DNA of 17,113 nt from Jejuia rubra (GTDB lineage Bacteria; Bacteroidota; Bacteroidia; Flavobacteriales; Flavobacteriaceae): contig NZ_JBHULY010000015.1 in the NCBI RefSeq assembly GCF_042684665.1, forward strand, positions 1 to 17,113, written 5' to 3'. The notes below the pieces were generated by a model, which was not told where the DNA came from, did not search any database, and saw only the letters and a program-made list of their open reading frames with translations. This document shows, piece by piece, positions 8,023 to 14,771 of this stretch; the first letter of the stretch is position 1; every line of letters starts with the position of its first letter. A program made the translations under genes and the position numbers.

Positions 8023-9486
8023 TTAACTGTTGTTTTTTATTACTAATTCGGAAACCAATTTTCCGGAAATCAATGACGGGGGTACACCGGGGCCAGGAAC
8101 CGTCAATTGTCCTGTAAAATAAAGTTGATCCACTTTTTTGCTTTTTAATTTAGGCCTCAAAAAAGCAGTTTGCATTAGGGTATTCGCCATCCCGTAAGCG
8201 TTTCCTTTATAAGAGTTGTAATCCTTAATAAAGTCATTTATACAAAAGGACTCTTTAAAGATAATATCATTTTTTACAGTTTGCGAAGTCAATGCTTCAA
8301 ATCTTTCAATAATCTTTTCAAAATATTGAGCTCTCAATTCAGGGGTGTCTTCAATTCCGGGGGCAAGTGGAATCAAAAATATGCCCGCTTCTTTGCCTTT
8401 GGGCGCACTGCTTTCATCCGTTATACTTGGAAAACTTGCGTAGAACAAAGGTTCTTGAGGCCATTTGGGGTCGTCGTAAATAGCTTCTGCATGCGCATCA
8501 AAATCCACATCAAAGAATAAAGTGTGGTGCTCAACATTTTTCAATTTCTTATCAAAACCAACATAGAATAGGAGTGAAGAGGGAGCAAAGGTCTTTTTAT
8601 TCCAGTAGGATTCGGGATATTGTCTATATACTTTATCTAAAAGTGTTTCAGTGTGATGGTAATCTGCGCCACTTACGATGATATCGCCATGATGTAATTC
8701 TCCATTTGAAATCAGGCTTTTAGCTTGGCCGTTTTCAATATTAATTTTTTCAATGGGAGCGTTCGTTTTTATAGTCACTCCTAATTCCTTGGCCAATTGT
8801 TCCATGGCAAGAATGACTTGATACATTCCTTTTTTAGGGTGAAACGTACCCAAACCAAAATCAGCATAATTCATGAAACTATAGAATGAAGGCGTGTCGC
8901 TGGGCTTCGCACCTAAAAATAACACAGGGAATTCCAGAATTTTGGCCAACCTGTCATTCTTAAAGTCTCTGCGTACATCCTTTTTAATATTGCTGAAGAA
9001 CTGGCCGACTTTTTTTATGGTAGCTGGAGTTACCAGTTCGAGTGGTGAAACACCTGGATTGTAAACTAAATCTTTTATGGCAATATCGTAGTTACTTTGG
9101 GCATCGTCCATAAACTTTTGAAGTTTTTGGGAACTGCCTTTTTCCTCGTTTTCAAAGGTATTCTTAATTTTTTCCAAAGAATCCTCAATGGTGATACTGT
9201 CATCCTTTCCAAAGTACACTCTGTAGGCGGGACTTAGCTTTTCTAGTTGATAATAATCTGAAGGCTTTTTATCGAAATCGGCAAAAAACCGCTCGAAGAC
9301 ATCGGGCATCCAATACCAAGTAGGGCCTATATCAAAAGTAAAACCGTCTTTTTTTAATTGCCTTGCGCGACCACCGATGGTAGCATTTTTTTCAAAGATG
9401 GTAACGTTGTAGCCTGCCTTTGCCAAGTAGCATGAAGCGGCTAATGACGAGAACCCTGATCCTATGACAAATACTGTTGTTTTCAT
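8023..9486 (-). CDS. crtI: Phytoene desaturase CrtI
   Basis: 487 residues of the bacterial CrtI family, which uses FAD to desaturate phytoene in several steps to lycopene. It has the N-terminal fold V-I-G-S-G-F-S-S-L-A-A, followed by E-K-N-A-T-I-G-G-R-A-R and the F-D-I-G-P-T-W-Y segment, and the C-terminal motif Y-F-T-G-Q-L-T-V-P-G-P-G-V-P-P-S, diagnostic of bacterial phytoene desaturases. The frame is open four codons further, to a TTG at 9498, but the ATG at 9486 puts the FAD fold at the usual distance from the start. It is the first biosynthetic gene of the operon, 44 bases after the regulator's stop, with the tandem operator repeats in that gap. Confidence 0.94.
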   Translation of the reverse strand: MKTTVFVIGSGFSSLAASCYLAKAGYNVTIFEKNATIGGRARQLKKDGFTFDIGPTWYWMPDVFERFFADFDKKPSDYYQLEKLSPAYRVYFGKDDSITIEDSLEKIKNTFENEEKGSSQKLQKFMDDAQSNYDIAIKDLVYNPGVSPLELVTPATIKKVGQFFSNIKKDVRRDFKNDRLAKILEFPVLFLGAKPSDTPSFYSFMNYADFGLGTFHPKKGMYQVILAMEQLAKELGVTIKTNAPIEKINIENGQAKSLISNGELHHGDIIVSGADYHHTETLLDKVYRQYPESYWNKKTFAPSSLLFYVGFDKKLKNVEHHTLFFDVDFDAHAEAIYDDPKWPQEPLFYASFPSITDESSAPKGKEAGIFLIPLAPGIEDTPELRAQYFEKIIERFEALTSQTVKNDIIFKESFCINDFIKDYNSYKGNAYGMANTLMQTAFLRPKLKSKKVDQLYFTGQLTVPGPGVPPSLISGKLVSELVIKNNS

Positions 9487-9489
9487 TTT

Positions 9490-9521
9490 GTTCAACAAAT
9501 GTAATCAAAAGTTAAACAAAA
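9490..9521 (-). promoter_or_regulatory. Three tandem ~11-bp repeats, putative CarH operator at crtI
   Basis: Reading the minus strand, three head-to-tail copies follow each other without gaps: TTTTGTTTAAC (9521-9511), TTTTGATTAC (9510-9501) and ATTTGTTGAAC (9500-9490). CarH of Thermus thermophilus is known to occupy tandem ~11-bp direct repeats with successive DNA-binding domains, so this arrangement suits the adjacent CarH-like regulator. A candidate -7 element TACATTTG (9503-9496) falls inside the array, which would let a bound repressor block RNA polymerase. The promoter itself is uncertain: its -33 element is poor and it would give an almost leaderless crtI mRNA. Confidence 0.6.
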
Positions 9522-9530
9522 TAAAAGTTT

Positions 9531-10433
9531 TTATAAATCTTTAACTAAGTTTTCGATAGAATCATAGATTTTAACGCTGTCCGGAAGCTGAAAATCGTCT
9601 TCAATGGTTGATAATTTTGGGCCCAAAGCTAAAAGGTTGGTTTTGTCATTATTGAGCAGTAGTTGTTCAAATTCTTTGAAATATCCGGGGATTTCTTTTG
9701 CCTCGGGATTTACTGTAAAATAAGTTACAAAAGTAATTTCATTGAAGAATTCCAAAACACTCACAAGGCTATCCATTGGTACACTTTCACCTAAAAATAT
9801 AGTATGATATCCCTTGCTTCTCAATTGATAATTAATGAATAACAAACCAATATCATGTACCTCATTATCTGGCAAAAACAGAATAAAGGTTTTGGTTACT
9901 GGTTTGGGTTCAAGGATTTGCAAGCGTTCAATATTCAATAATATTTTCTGCTTGATGTGCACGGATAAAAAGTGTTCGTGTGCCGGAGTGATAGTACTGG
10001 TTTGCCAAAGTAACCCTATTTCATTGAGCAATGGCAAAAACACATCATAAAAAATGGTATCAAAAGATTTGTTCTCAATCAGATTCTTATACGTATTGTA
10101 AAATAATACCTGATCGAAATTTAACATGGATAGTTTGAATGCGTTTATGGCATGGTCTTCCACCTTCGCTCTCGAAGCGATTTCCCGAACTTTAATAGGA
10201 ATATCCTCTTCACTAAGATTGGCAATTTTTGAAATTTTATAGCCGTTATTGTTTAAAAAAGAGATGTTTAGCAGTTTTTGGAGACTGGCCAAACTATAAT
10301 TTCTAATATTTGTATTACTTCTATCTGGTTGCAATAAATTATAACGCTTTTCCCATATTCTAATGGTGTGCGCCTTTATGCCCGTTAGATTTTCGAGGTC
10401 TTTTATGCTGAAATTTACCTGTATATTGTTCAT
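9531..10433 (-). CDS. CarH/LitR-like MerR-B12 light-responsive repressor
   Basis: 300 residues. A MerR-type winged helix (about 8-75, with H-T-I-R-I-W-E-K-R-Y) precedes a helical cap and a cobalamin-type Rossmann domain. The cap contains W143-x9-E153-H154, the Wx9EH signature of CarH photoreceptors. The C-terminal domain has E191-x-H193-x-x-G196, whose His would be the lower axial ligand of B12. CarH tetramers bind operator DNA in the dark with adenosylcobalamin and fall apart in light. The expected role is dark repression of crtIBZY and autorepression. The residue after W143 is Gln144, where Thermus CarH has His132, and the later G-G of the B12 motif appears as G271-Pro. Translation is taken from the ATG at 10433 rather than the TTG just before it. 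Confidence 0.85.
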   Translation of the reverse strand: MNNIQVNFSIKDLENLTGIKAHTIRIWEKRYNLLQPDRSNTNIRNYSLASLQKLLNISFLNNNGYKISKIANLSEEDIPIKVREIASRAKVEDHAINAFKLSMLNFDQVLFYNTYKNLIENKSFDTIFYDVFLPLLNEIGLLWQTSTITPAHEHFLSVHIKQKILLNIERLQILEPKPVTKTFILFLPDNEVHDIGLLFINYQLRSKGYHTIFLGESVPMDSLVSVLEFFNEITFVTYFTVNPEAKEIPGYFKEFEQLLLNNDKTNLLALGPKLSTIEDDFQLPDSVKIYDSIENLVKDL

Positions 10434-10447
10434 CAAAAACAGATTTT

Positions 10448-10485
10448 AGTTAAACAAAATTACAAATATCTTATGAGAAAACAAT
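10448..10485 (-). promoter_or_regulatory. Promoter and operator of the CarH-like gene
   Basis: On the minus strand, ATTG (10485-10482), 19 bases, then TAATTTTG (10462-10455) fit the Bacteroidota consensus TTG-N19-TAnnTTTG. Overlapping the -7 element and running toward the start site is ATTTTGTTTAACT (10460-10448). This 13-mer is identical to one at 9522-9510 in front of crtI. The arrangement suggests autorepression by the product. Beyond this, in the rest of the gap to the divergent cytochrome gene, there is a 7-bp inverted repeat (10537-10543 / 10551-10557) of unknown meaning. Confidence 0.6.
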
Positions 10486-10612
10486 AAAAAAGAGTTGACA
10501 AATTGAAAAAAATCAAAAAAAAAGGGGTTTTATCATATGATTTTTTGATTAAATCATAAGTTGATGTGCATTAGACAGATGTTTTCCAGTGCATCATATT
10601 TAAGGTAAATGC

Positions 10613-10644
10613 TTTGTTTCAGGGGGTTTAATTCCATACTTTTG
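10613..10644 (+). promoter_or_regulatory. Promoter of the multihaem lipoprotein gene
   Basis: TTTG (10613-10616), a 20-base spacer, then TACTTTTG (10637-10644) match the Bacteroidota promoter consensus closely. Transcription would start near 10651, leaving a leader of about 20 bases before the ATG at 10674. Confidence 0.6.
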
Positions 10645-10673
10645 GTCGATAATCTTTTAACTTCGCGGCCTTT

Positions 10674-12914
10674 ATGCGTACCCTTTTTTCATTAATTATT
10701 TTTATAGTTTTTATATCCTGTAAGGATAAAGGAAGTGATTATGTGGAGGCATCGACAGGCCCTGACAACATTTATGTTTCCCCTGAAATTATTCCCGACA
10801 ATCATTTTTTAGGTGATAAGGCCTGCAAGTCTTGTCATCAAGATCAATTCAAAGATTGGAAAGGCTCCCATCACGATAAGGCAATGCAAATTGCAACAGA
10901 TTCTACGATCTTGGGTGATTTCAATGATGCATCATTTTCCAGCCAAGGGGTGACTTCAAAATTCTATAAAAAGGATGGTGAGTTCTTTGTAAATACGGAA
11001 GGTAGGGATGGTAAGTACCACGATTATAAAATAGAGTATACTTTCGGTGTCGCACCGTTACAGCAGTATATCGTAAAATTTCCCGATGGGCATTATCAGT
11101 GCCTACGAACGGCTTGGGACACTGAAAAGGGCAAATGGTTTGATTTGTACCCAGATTTTAAGGTGGTGCATTCCGAGTGGTTACATTGGTCCCGTGGTGG
11201 ATTGAATTGGAACAATATGTGTGCTGATTGCCATTCCACCAACGTTAGAAAGAACTATAATATGGAATCCCATGGTTATGATACTAAATACGCCTTGATT
11301 AACGTAAGTTGCGAGGCCTGTCATGGCCCAGGAAAAACACATGTGCAAAAAGCAAATGCCGAAGGTTCAAAGTATAAATTTGATGGTGATTTAAAAATGA
11401 CTTTGAATACGCCTCCAAAGGAATTGGTTGATCAGTGTGCCAGATGCCATGTAAGGAGAGAGCAGATTTCGGAACATTTCAATTTTGAAGGTACGTTTTT
11501 AGACCATTATTACCCTCAGTTAATTGCGAATAATTTGTATCACCCGGATGGACAAATTTTGGATGAGGTTTATGTGTATGGTTCGTTTCTTCAAAGTAAA
11601 ATGTATCAAAATAATGTAACTTGTACCAATTGCCACAATCCGCACTCGCTGAAATTAAGATTTGAAGGTAATCAGCTTTGCGCTCAATGTCATGACACCA
11701 AAACATATGGTGCACCAGCACATCATTTTCATGAGGCAAATTCAGAGGGCTCCCAGTGTATCAATTGCCACATGACTGGAAAGATTTACATGGGCAACGA
11801 TTATAGGAGGGATCACAGTTTTAGGATTCCCAGACCTGATTTGAGTTTGAAATATGGAACACCTAATGCCTGTGTACAATGCCATACGGACAAAGACGAC
11901 AAGTGGGCATGGGAAAATTATAAAAAGACATATGGCGTTCCGAAGCACAAACATTTTTCTGATTTATTGGCTCTTGCTTTAACAGGAGATCCGCACGGTT
12001 TGGAGAAACTAATGGAGCTATCAAAAGACACGATTTACCCAGAAATAGCTAGGGCTTCAGCGGTCAGGGCCATGAGCAGTTATGTTACCCAGGAATCCAT
12101 TGACGAATTGTTGCGATTTTTGGATAATGAATCTCCCTTGGTGCGAGGTGCAACTATTGATGCTTTCAACGATTTAAATACGACGGATTACGCGAATTCA
12201 TTTTTACCGCTTTTGAGGGACGAAAAACGTTCGGTACGAACAAAAGCATTTTTAGCGATCGCATCCTTGAATGAACTGCAAATTCCAGAAGAGTATAAAG
12301 ATGCCTACAAAAAGGTCCAAAAAGAATTTAATGACCACCTTAGAGTGACGGCGGATTTTAGTGGGGGAAGAGCCAAAAAGGCCAATTATTATTTGAAAAA
12401 AGGGGATGTGACAAATGCCATAAAGTGGCTAGAAAAAGCTTTGGAAATTGATAACATGAACAATATGATTCGCACCAATCTAGCGAATTTGTACTATCGA
12501 AATAATGAAGTGGTAAAGGCCGAAGTGGCTTTTAAAACCATTATCCAGCAGGAGCCCGATTTTGGACAAACGTATTATTCCTATGCATTGTTATTGGCTG
12601 AGCTCAACCGAACCGAAGAGGCTTTAAAGCAAATGGAGCTTGCTATTGGCTACATGCCAGAAAATGTTAGGTTCTATTACAATCTAAGCTTGCTTTATGA
12701 TAAGACAAACGACCTGAAAAAGGCTGAAAACACTGCCGTAAAAGGTCTAAAAATAGCACCGAATAATGAAAGTTTGCTTTATGTTCTAGCCTATATCTAT
12801 CAAAAAGATGGGGAAATTTCTAAAGCTAAAAATATTGCCAGACGATTGGTAGAAATGTTTCCCAATAATCAGCAGTATCAGTCTTTTTATAGCCAGTTGA
12901 GTTCTATGAATTAG
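10674..12914 (+). CDS. Eight-haem c-type cytochrome lipoprotein with HEAT-like and TPR domains
   Basis: 746 residues. A lipoprotein signal ends at Cys16 (F-I-S-C), so the mature protein is membrane-anchored on the periplasmic or surface side. Eight CxxCH haem sites start at C51, C183, C213, C255, C317, C336, C362 and C400, in the pattern of the cytochrome c554/octahaem superfamily. No CxxCK site of an NrfA-type active haem is seen. About 425-540 looks like HEAT repeats (two A-V-R-A / S-V-R-T-K-A helices). About 565-740 is a run of TPRs (for example A-I-K-W-L-E-K-A-L-E at 582-591). Such proteins carry electrons or reduce small oxyanions; the substrate cannot be told from sequence. It is transcribed away from the carotenoid operon from its own promoter. 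Confidence is high for the domains, low for the reaction. Confidence 0.88.
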   Translation: MRTLFSLIIFIVFISCKDKGSDYVEASTGPDNIYVSPEIIPDNHFLGDKACKSCHQDQFKDWKGSHHDKAMQIATDSTILGDFNDASFSSQGVTSKFYKKDGEFFVNTEGRDGKYHDYKIEYTFGVAPLQQYIVKFPDGHYQCLRTAWDTEKGKWFDLYPDFKVVHSEWLHWSRGGLNWNNMCADCHSTNVRKNYNMESHGYDTKYALINVSCEACHGPGKTHVQKANAEGSKYKFDGDLKMTLNTPPKELVDQCARCHVRREQISEHFNFEGTFLDHYYPQLIANNLYHPDGQILDEVYVYGSFLQSKMYQNNVTCTNCHNPHSLKLRFEGNQLCAQCHDTKTYGAPAHHFHEANSEGSQCINCHMTGKIYMGNDYRRDHSFRIPRPDLSLKYGTPNACVQCHTDKDDKWAWENYKKTYGVPKHKHFSDLLALALTGDPHGLEKLMELSKDTIYPEIARASAVRAMSSYVTQESIDELLRFLDNESPLVRGATIDAFNDLNTTDYANSFLPLLRDEKRSVRTKAFLAIASLNELQIPEEYKDAYKKVQKEFNDHLRVTADFSGGRAKKANYYLKKGDVTNAIKWLEKALEIDNMNNMIRTNLANLYYRNNEVVKAEVAFKTIIQQEPDFGQTYYSYALLLAELNRTEEALKQMELAIGYMPENVRFYYNLSLLYDKTNDLKKAENTAVKGLKIAPNNESLLYVLAYIYQKDGEISKAKNIARRLVEMFPNNQQYQSFYSQLSSMN

Positions 12915-12918
12915 AAAG

Positions 12919-13003
12919 TGCACACGAGAAGATTCGAACTTCCACATCCTAAACGGATACTGGCCCCTCAAGCCAGCGCGTCTACCAATTCCGCCACGTG
13001 TGC
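12919..13003 (-). tRNA. tRNA-Leu (anticodon GAG)
   Basis: An 85-nt class II tRNA. The acceptor stem GCACACG pairs with CGTGTGC. The anticodon stem CTGGC/GCCAG holds the loop TTGAGGG, giving anticodon GAG (codon CUC). A long variable arm (ATCC/GGAT stem) is present, as expected for tRNA-Leu. CCA is not encoded. Its 3' end lies only 4 bases beyond the stop codon of the convergent cytochrome gene. Confidence 0.95.
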
Positions 13004-13025
13004 TTTTTTTGAAGTATGCTAAAAT

Positions 13026-13059
13026 AAAAAAAGTTAAGCTATATTGCTTAACTTTTTTT
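13026..13059. terminator. Perfect 14-bp hairpin between the two tRNA genes
   Basis: Seven A plus GTTAAGC (13026-13039) pairs perfectly with GCTTAAC plus seven T (13046-13059) around a 6-nt loop. It is an intrinsic terminator in both directions. On the minus strand it begins immediately after the CCA of tRNA-Lys and would end that transcript before tRNA-Leu. Confidence 0.8.
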
Positions 13060-13061
13060 GG

Positions 13062-13134
13062 TGACCGGGCTGGGGCTCGAACCCAGGACCCTCTCCTTAA
13101 AAGGGAGATGCTCTACCAACTGAGCTACCCGGTC
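13062..13134 (-). tRNA. tRNA-Lys (anticodon TTT)
   Basis: A 73-nt tRNA with acceptor GACCGGG/CCCGGTC, anticodon stem TCTCC/GGAGA and loop CTTTTAA, giving anticodon TTT. T-loop G-G-T-T-C-G-A is normal. After the discriminator A, the next three bases on the minus strand are CCA (13061-13059), so the tail may be encoded here, unlike in the other two tRNAs of the window. Confidence 0.96.
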
Positions 13135-13165
13135 AAAACTATCGGCAAATTCCCGTTAGCGGGTG

Positions 13166-13196
13166 CAAATATATAATGTTTAATTAATAAAACAAT
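13166..13196 (-). promoter_or_regulatory. Promoter of tRNA-Lys
   Basis: On the minus strand, ATTG (13196-13193), exactly 19 bases, then TATATTTG (13173-13166) give a textbook Bacteroidota promoter. The start would be near 13159, followed by a short precursor with the small hairpin CCCG-CTAA-CGGG before the tRNA. Confidence 0.7.
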
Positions 13197-13272
13197 GGGT
13201 TTTCTAATATAATTTTTCGTTTTTTTGTAGCCTGTTTATCTATGTTTTTAGTAATCAATTTATAGCATAAAA

Positions 13273-13794
13273 ATGATCATAGTTTTATTAGGATATATGG
13301 GGTCTGGTAAGTCCTCCGTTGGTAGGATTTTGGCTGAAAAGTTAAACTATAATCTTATCGATTTAGATGATTTTATTGAAGAAAGGGAAGGTATTTCGGT
13401 TAGCGAAATCTTTAAAACCAAAGGTGAAGTCTACTTTAGAAAAAAGGAAACCGAGTATCTAAAAGATTTGTTGAAGCTTGAGGAAAATACCATCTTATCC
13501 TTAGGGGGTGGTACACCATGTTACGCAAATAATATGGACGCCATTTTGAATGCCGAAAATGCAACTTCAATTTATCTAAAAGGTTCATTGCCGTTTTTAT
13601 CGCAAAAATTGTTTAAGAAAAAAGCAAAACGTCCATTAATTGCGCACATTGAATCTGAGGAATTGATGACCGAATTCATTGGAAAACATTTGTTCGAAAG
13701 GTCCCAGTTTTACAGCAAGGCTGAAATCCATATCGTTACAGATTATAAAGAAAAAATAGAAATTGTTGAGGATATAATTTTAGCGCTATTCTAA
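13273..13794 (+). CDS. aroK: Shikimate kinase
   Basis: 173 residues, the usual size. It phosphorylates shikimate at O3 using ATP, in the chorismate pathway. Features: P-loop G7-Y-M-G-S-G-K-S14, the D-x-D region at 31-33 for Mg and shikimate, R56 in G-E-V-Y-F-R, the glycine loop G78-G-G80 that holds shikimate, and the lid arginine R120 in A-K-R-P-L-I. The ATG at 13273 puts the P-loop at its normal place near the N-terminus. The gene runs convergently into the phosphoribosyltransferase gene, overlapping it by 9 bases. Confidence 0.95.
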   Translation: MIIVLLGYMGSGKSSVGRILAEKLNYNLIDLDDFIEEREGISVSEIFKTKGEVYFRKKETEYLKDLLKLEENTILSLGGGTPCYANNMDAILNAENATSIYLKGSLPFLSQKLFKKKAKRPLIAHIESEELMTEFIGKHLFERSQFYSKAEIHIVTDYKEKIEIVEDIILALF

Positions 13795-14289
13795 AATTAC
13801 TTCATTTGCCTTTCCGGAAAGATTGACCTGGACATGTTCGTGTAACGAGGTGGACAGGGAAATACCTTTAAAATCTGCTTTTACAGGATATTTTTTGTGG
13901 TTCCTATTTACCAAAACCGCAGTTTTGAACTGTTTCATCGGAACACTTAAAAAATGTTTCACGCCATAAATCAAGGTAGTACCAGAATTAAGTACATCAT
14001 CCACCAAAACAACCGATTTATTGGAGTACTCTTCAGGAGGAAGCGAAGTGTCAATGGCTTCCAGTGGAGCTTTTTTATTTATTTTTACCTTACATAGTAC
14101 CGGATTGATATCTGAAATTTTTTCCAACATGGCCTTCAGTTTTTTAGCCAGTGTATAGCCATTGCTGTCTATTCCGGCAATAATAACTTCAGTTTCATTA
14201 ACATTCGTTTCATAAATCTGAAAAGCTATCCGTCTAATCTTATGTTGAATTTCACTATGGTTTAGAATAACGTTGTCCTTTAATTCCAT
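13786..14289 (-). CDS. Phosphoribosyltransferase of the type I PRTase fold
   Basis: 167 residues with the PRPP-binding signature V-V-L-V-D-D-V-L-N-S-G-T-T at 93-105, preceded by A-G-I-D-S-N-G (38-44), which forms the pyrophosphate loop. This resembles PyrR-like and hypoxanthine-type phosphoribosyltransferases, using PRPP with a base or binding nucleotides as a regulator. The hood region that fixes substrate choice is not diagnostic to my eye, so no gene name is given. The next gene on the minus strand starts upstream at 14691 and ends 30 bases before this ATG, so the two are probably co-transcribed. Confidence 0.85.
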   Translation of the reverse strand: MELKDNVILNHSEIQHKIRRIAFQIYETNVNETEVIIAGIDSNGYTLAKKLKAMLEKISDINPVLCKVKINKKAPLEAIDTSLPPEEYSNKSVVLVDDVLNSGTTLIYGVKHFLSVPMKQFKTAVLVNRNHKKYPVKADFKGISLSTSLHEHVQVNLSGKANEVILE

Positions 14290-14319
14290 GTGGTACCGGG
14301 TTATTTTGAAAGTTTAAAA

Positions 14320-14691
14320 TTAGTCATTTTCAATGGTAAAATCATCAATGTCGCGTCTATCTTTTTTGGTCGGTCGGCCCGTTCCTTTTTTGCGATAATA
14401 GTCTTTAGAATATTTTAAAAGCTCTTTGGCTTCAAATGCTTCTTTGGGTGTTAAATCCGTACGGTAAATGTCTACCAATTTTGCCGAAACTCGATTGGGA
14501 GGGATGTCGTTTACTTTCAATTTATAATTAATTTGAGTCTTGCGAAGCTCAATCCTGTCCTGGGGGTAAACCTCCCTGCTGGGTTTCACTACATCGTCAT
14601 TTACCTTTACCTGCCCCTTTTTGCAGGCGGTAGTAGCCAAAGTTCTAGTTTTGTAATATCTCGTACACCATAAATACTTGTCAATCCGCAT
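14320..14691 (-). CDS. S4-domain RNA-binding protein, Hsp15-like
   Basis: 123 residues. The S4 fold begins at the start, M-R-I-D-K-Y-L-W-C-T-R-Y-Y-K-T-R, and continues through G-Q-V-K-V-N (26-31) to about residue 60. A basic tail follows (G-R-P-T-K-K-D-R-R, about 105-113) with an acidic end. Hsp15/HslR proteins bind the 50S subunit carrying stalled nascent chains and help recycle it. The frame stays open 26 codons further upstream to 14769, but the family starts at the ATG at 14691 and the extension lacks protein character. Confidence 0.85.
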   Translation of the reverse strand: MRIDKYLWCTRYYKTRTLATTACKKGQVKVNDDVVKPSREVYPQDRIELRKTQINYKLKVNDIPPNRVSAKLVDIYRTDLTPKEAFEAKELLKYSKDYYRKKGTGRPTKKDRRDIDDFTIEND

Positions 14692-14720
14692 ACAATCTTG
14701 TAAAAACTGCGTTAATGTTG

Positions 14721-14751
14721 TTGCACAAGATATCATTAAAATTGTATCTTG
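14721..14751. promoter_or_regulatory. Divergent promoter region with symmetric -7-like boxes
   Basis: CAAGATA (14726-14732) and TATCTTG (14745-14751) form a perfect 7-bp inverted repeat with a 12-base spacer, lying between the S4 gene (minus) and the FKBP gene (plus). Each arm reads TATCTTG toward its own gene, close to the -7 element TAnnTTTG. For the plus strand, TTG at 14721-14723 sits 21 bases upstream as a -33 element. The dyad could instead be an operator. Confidence 0.4.
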
Positions 14752-14771
14752 CGCCCCAAAAATAAGCAATA

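Noticed and set aside
11479..11954. Minus-strand open frames within the multihaem gene
   Set aside because: They are antisense to CxxCH-coding sequence; no independent signal.
14692..14769. 26-codon N-terminal extension of the S4-domain protein
   Set aside because: The S4 fold starts at the ATG at 14691, and the extension covers the divergent promoter region.
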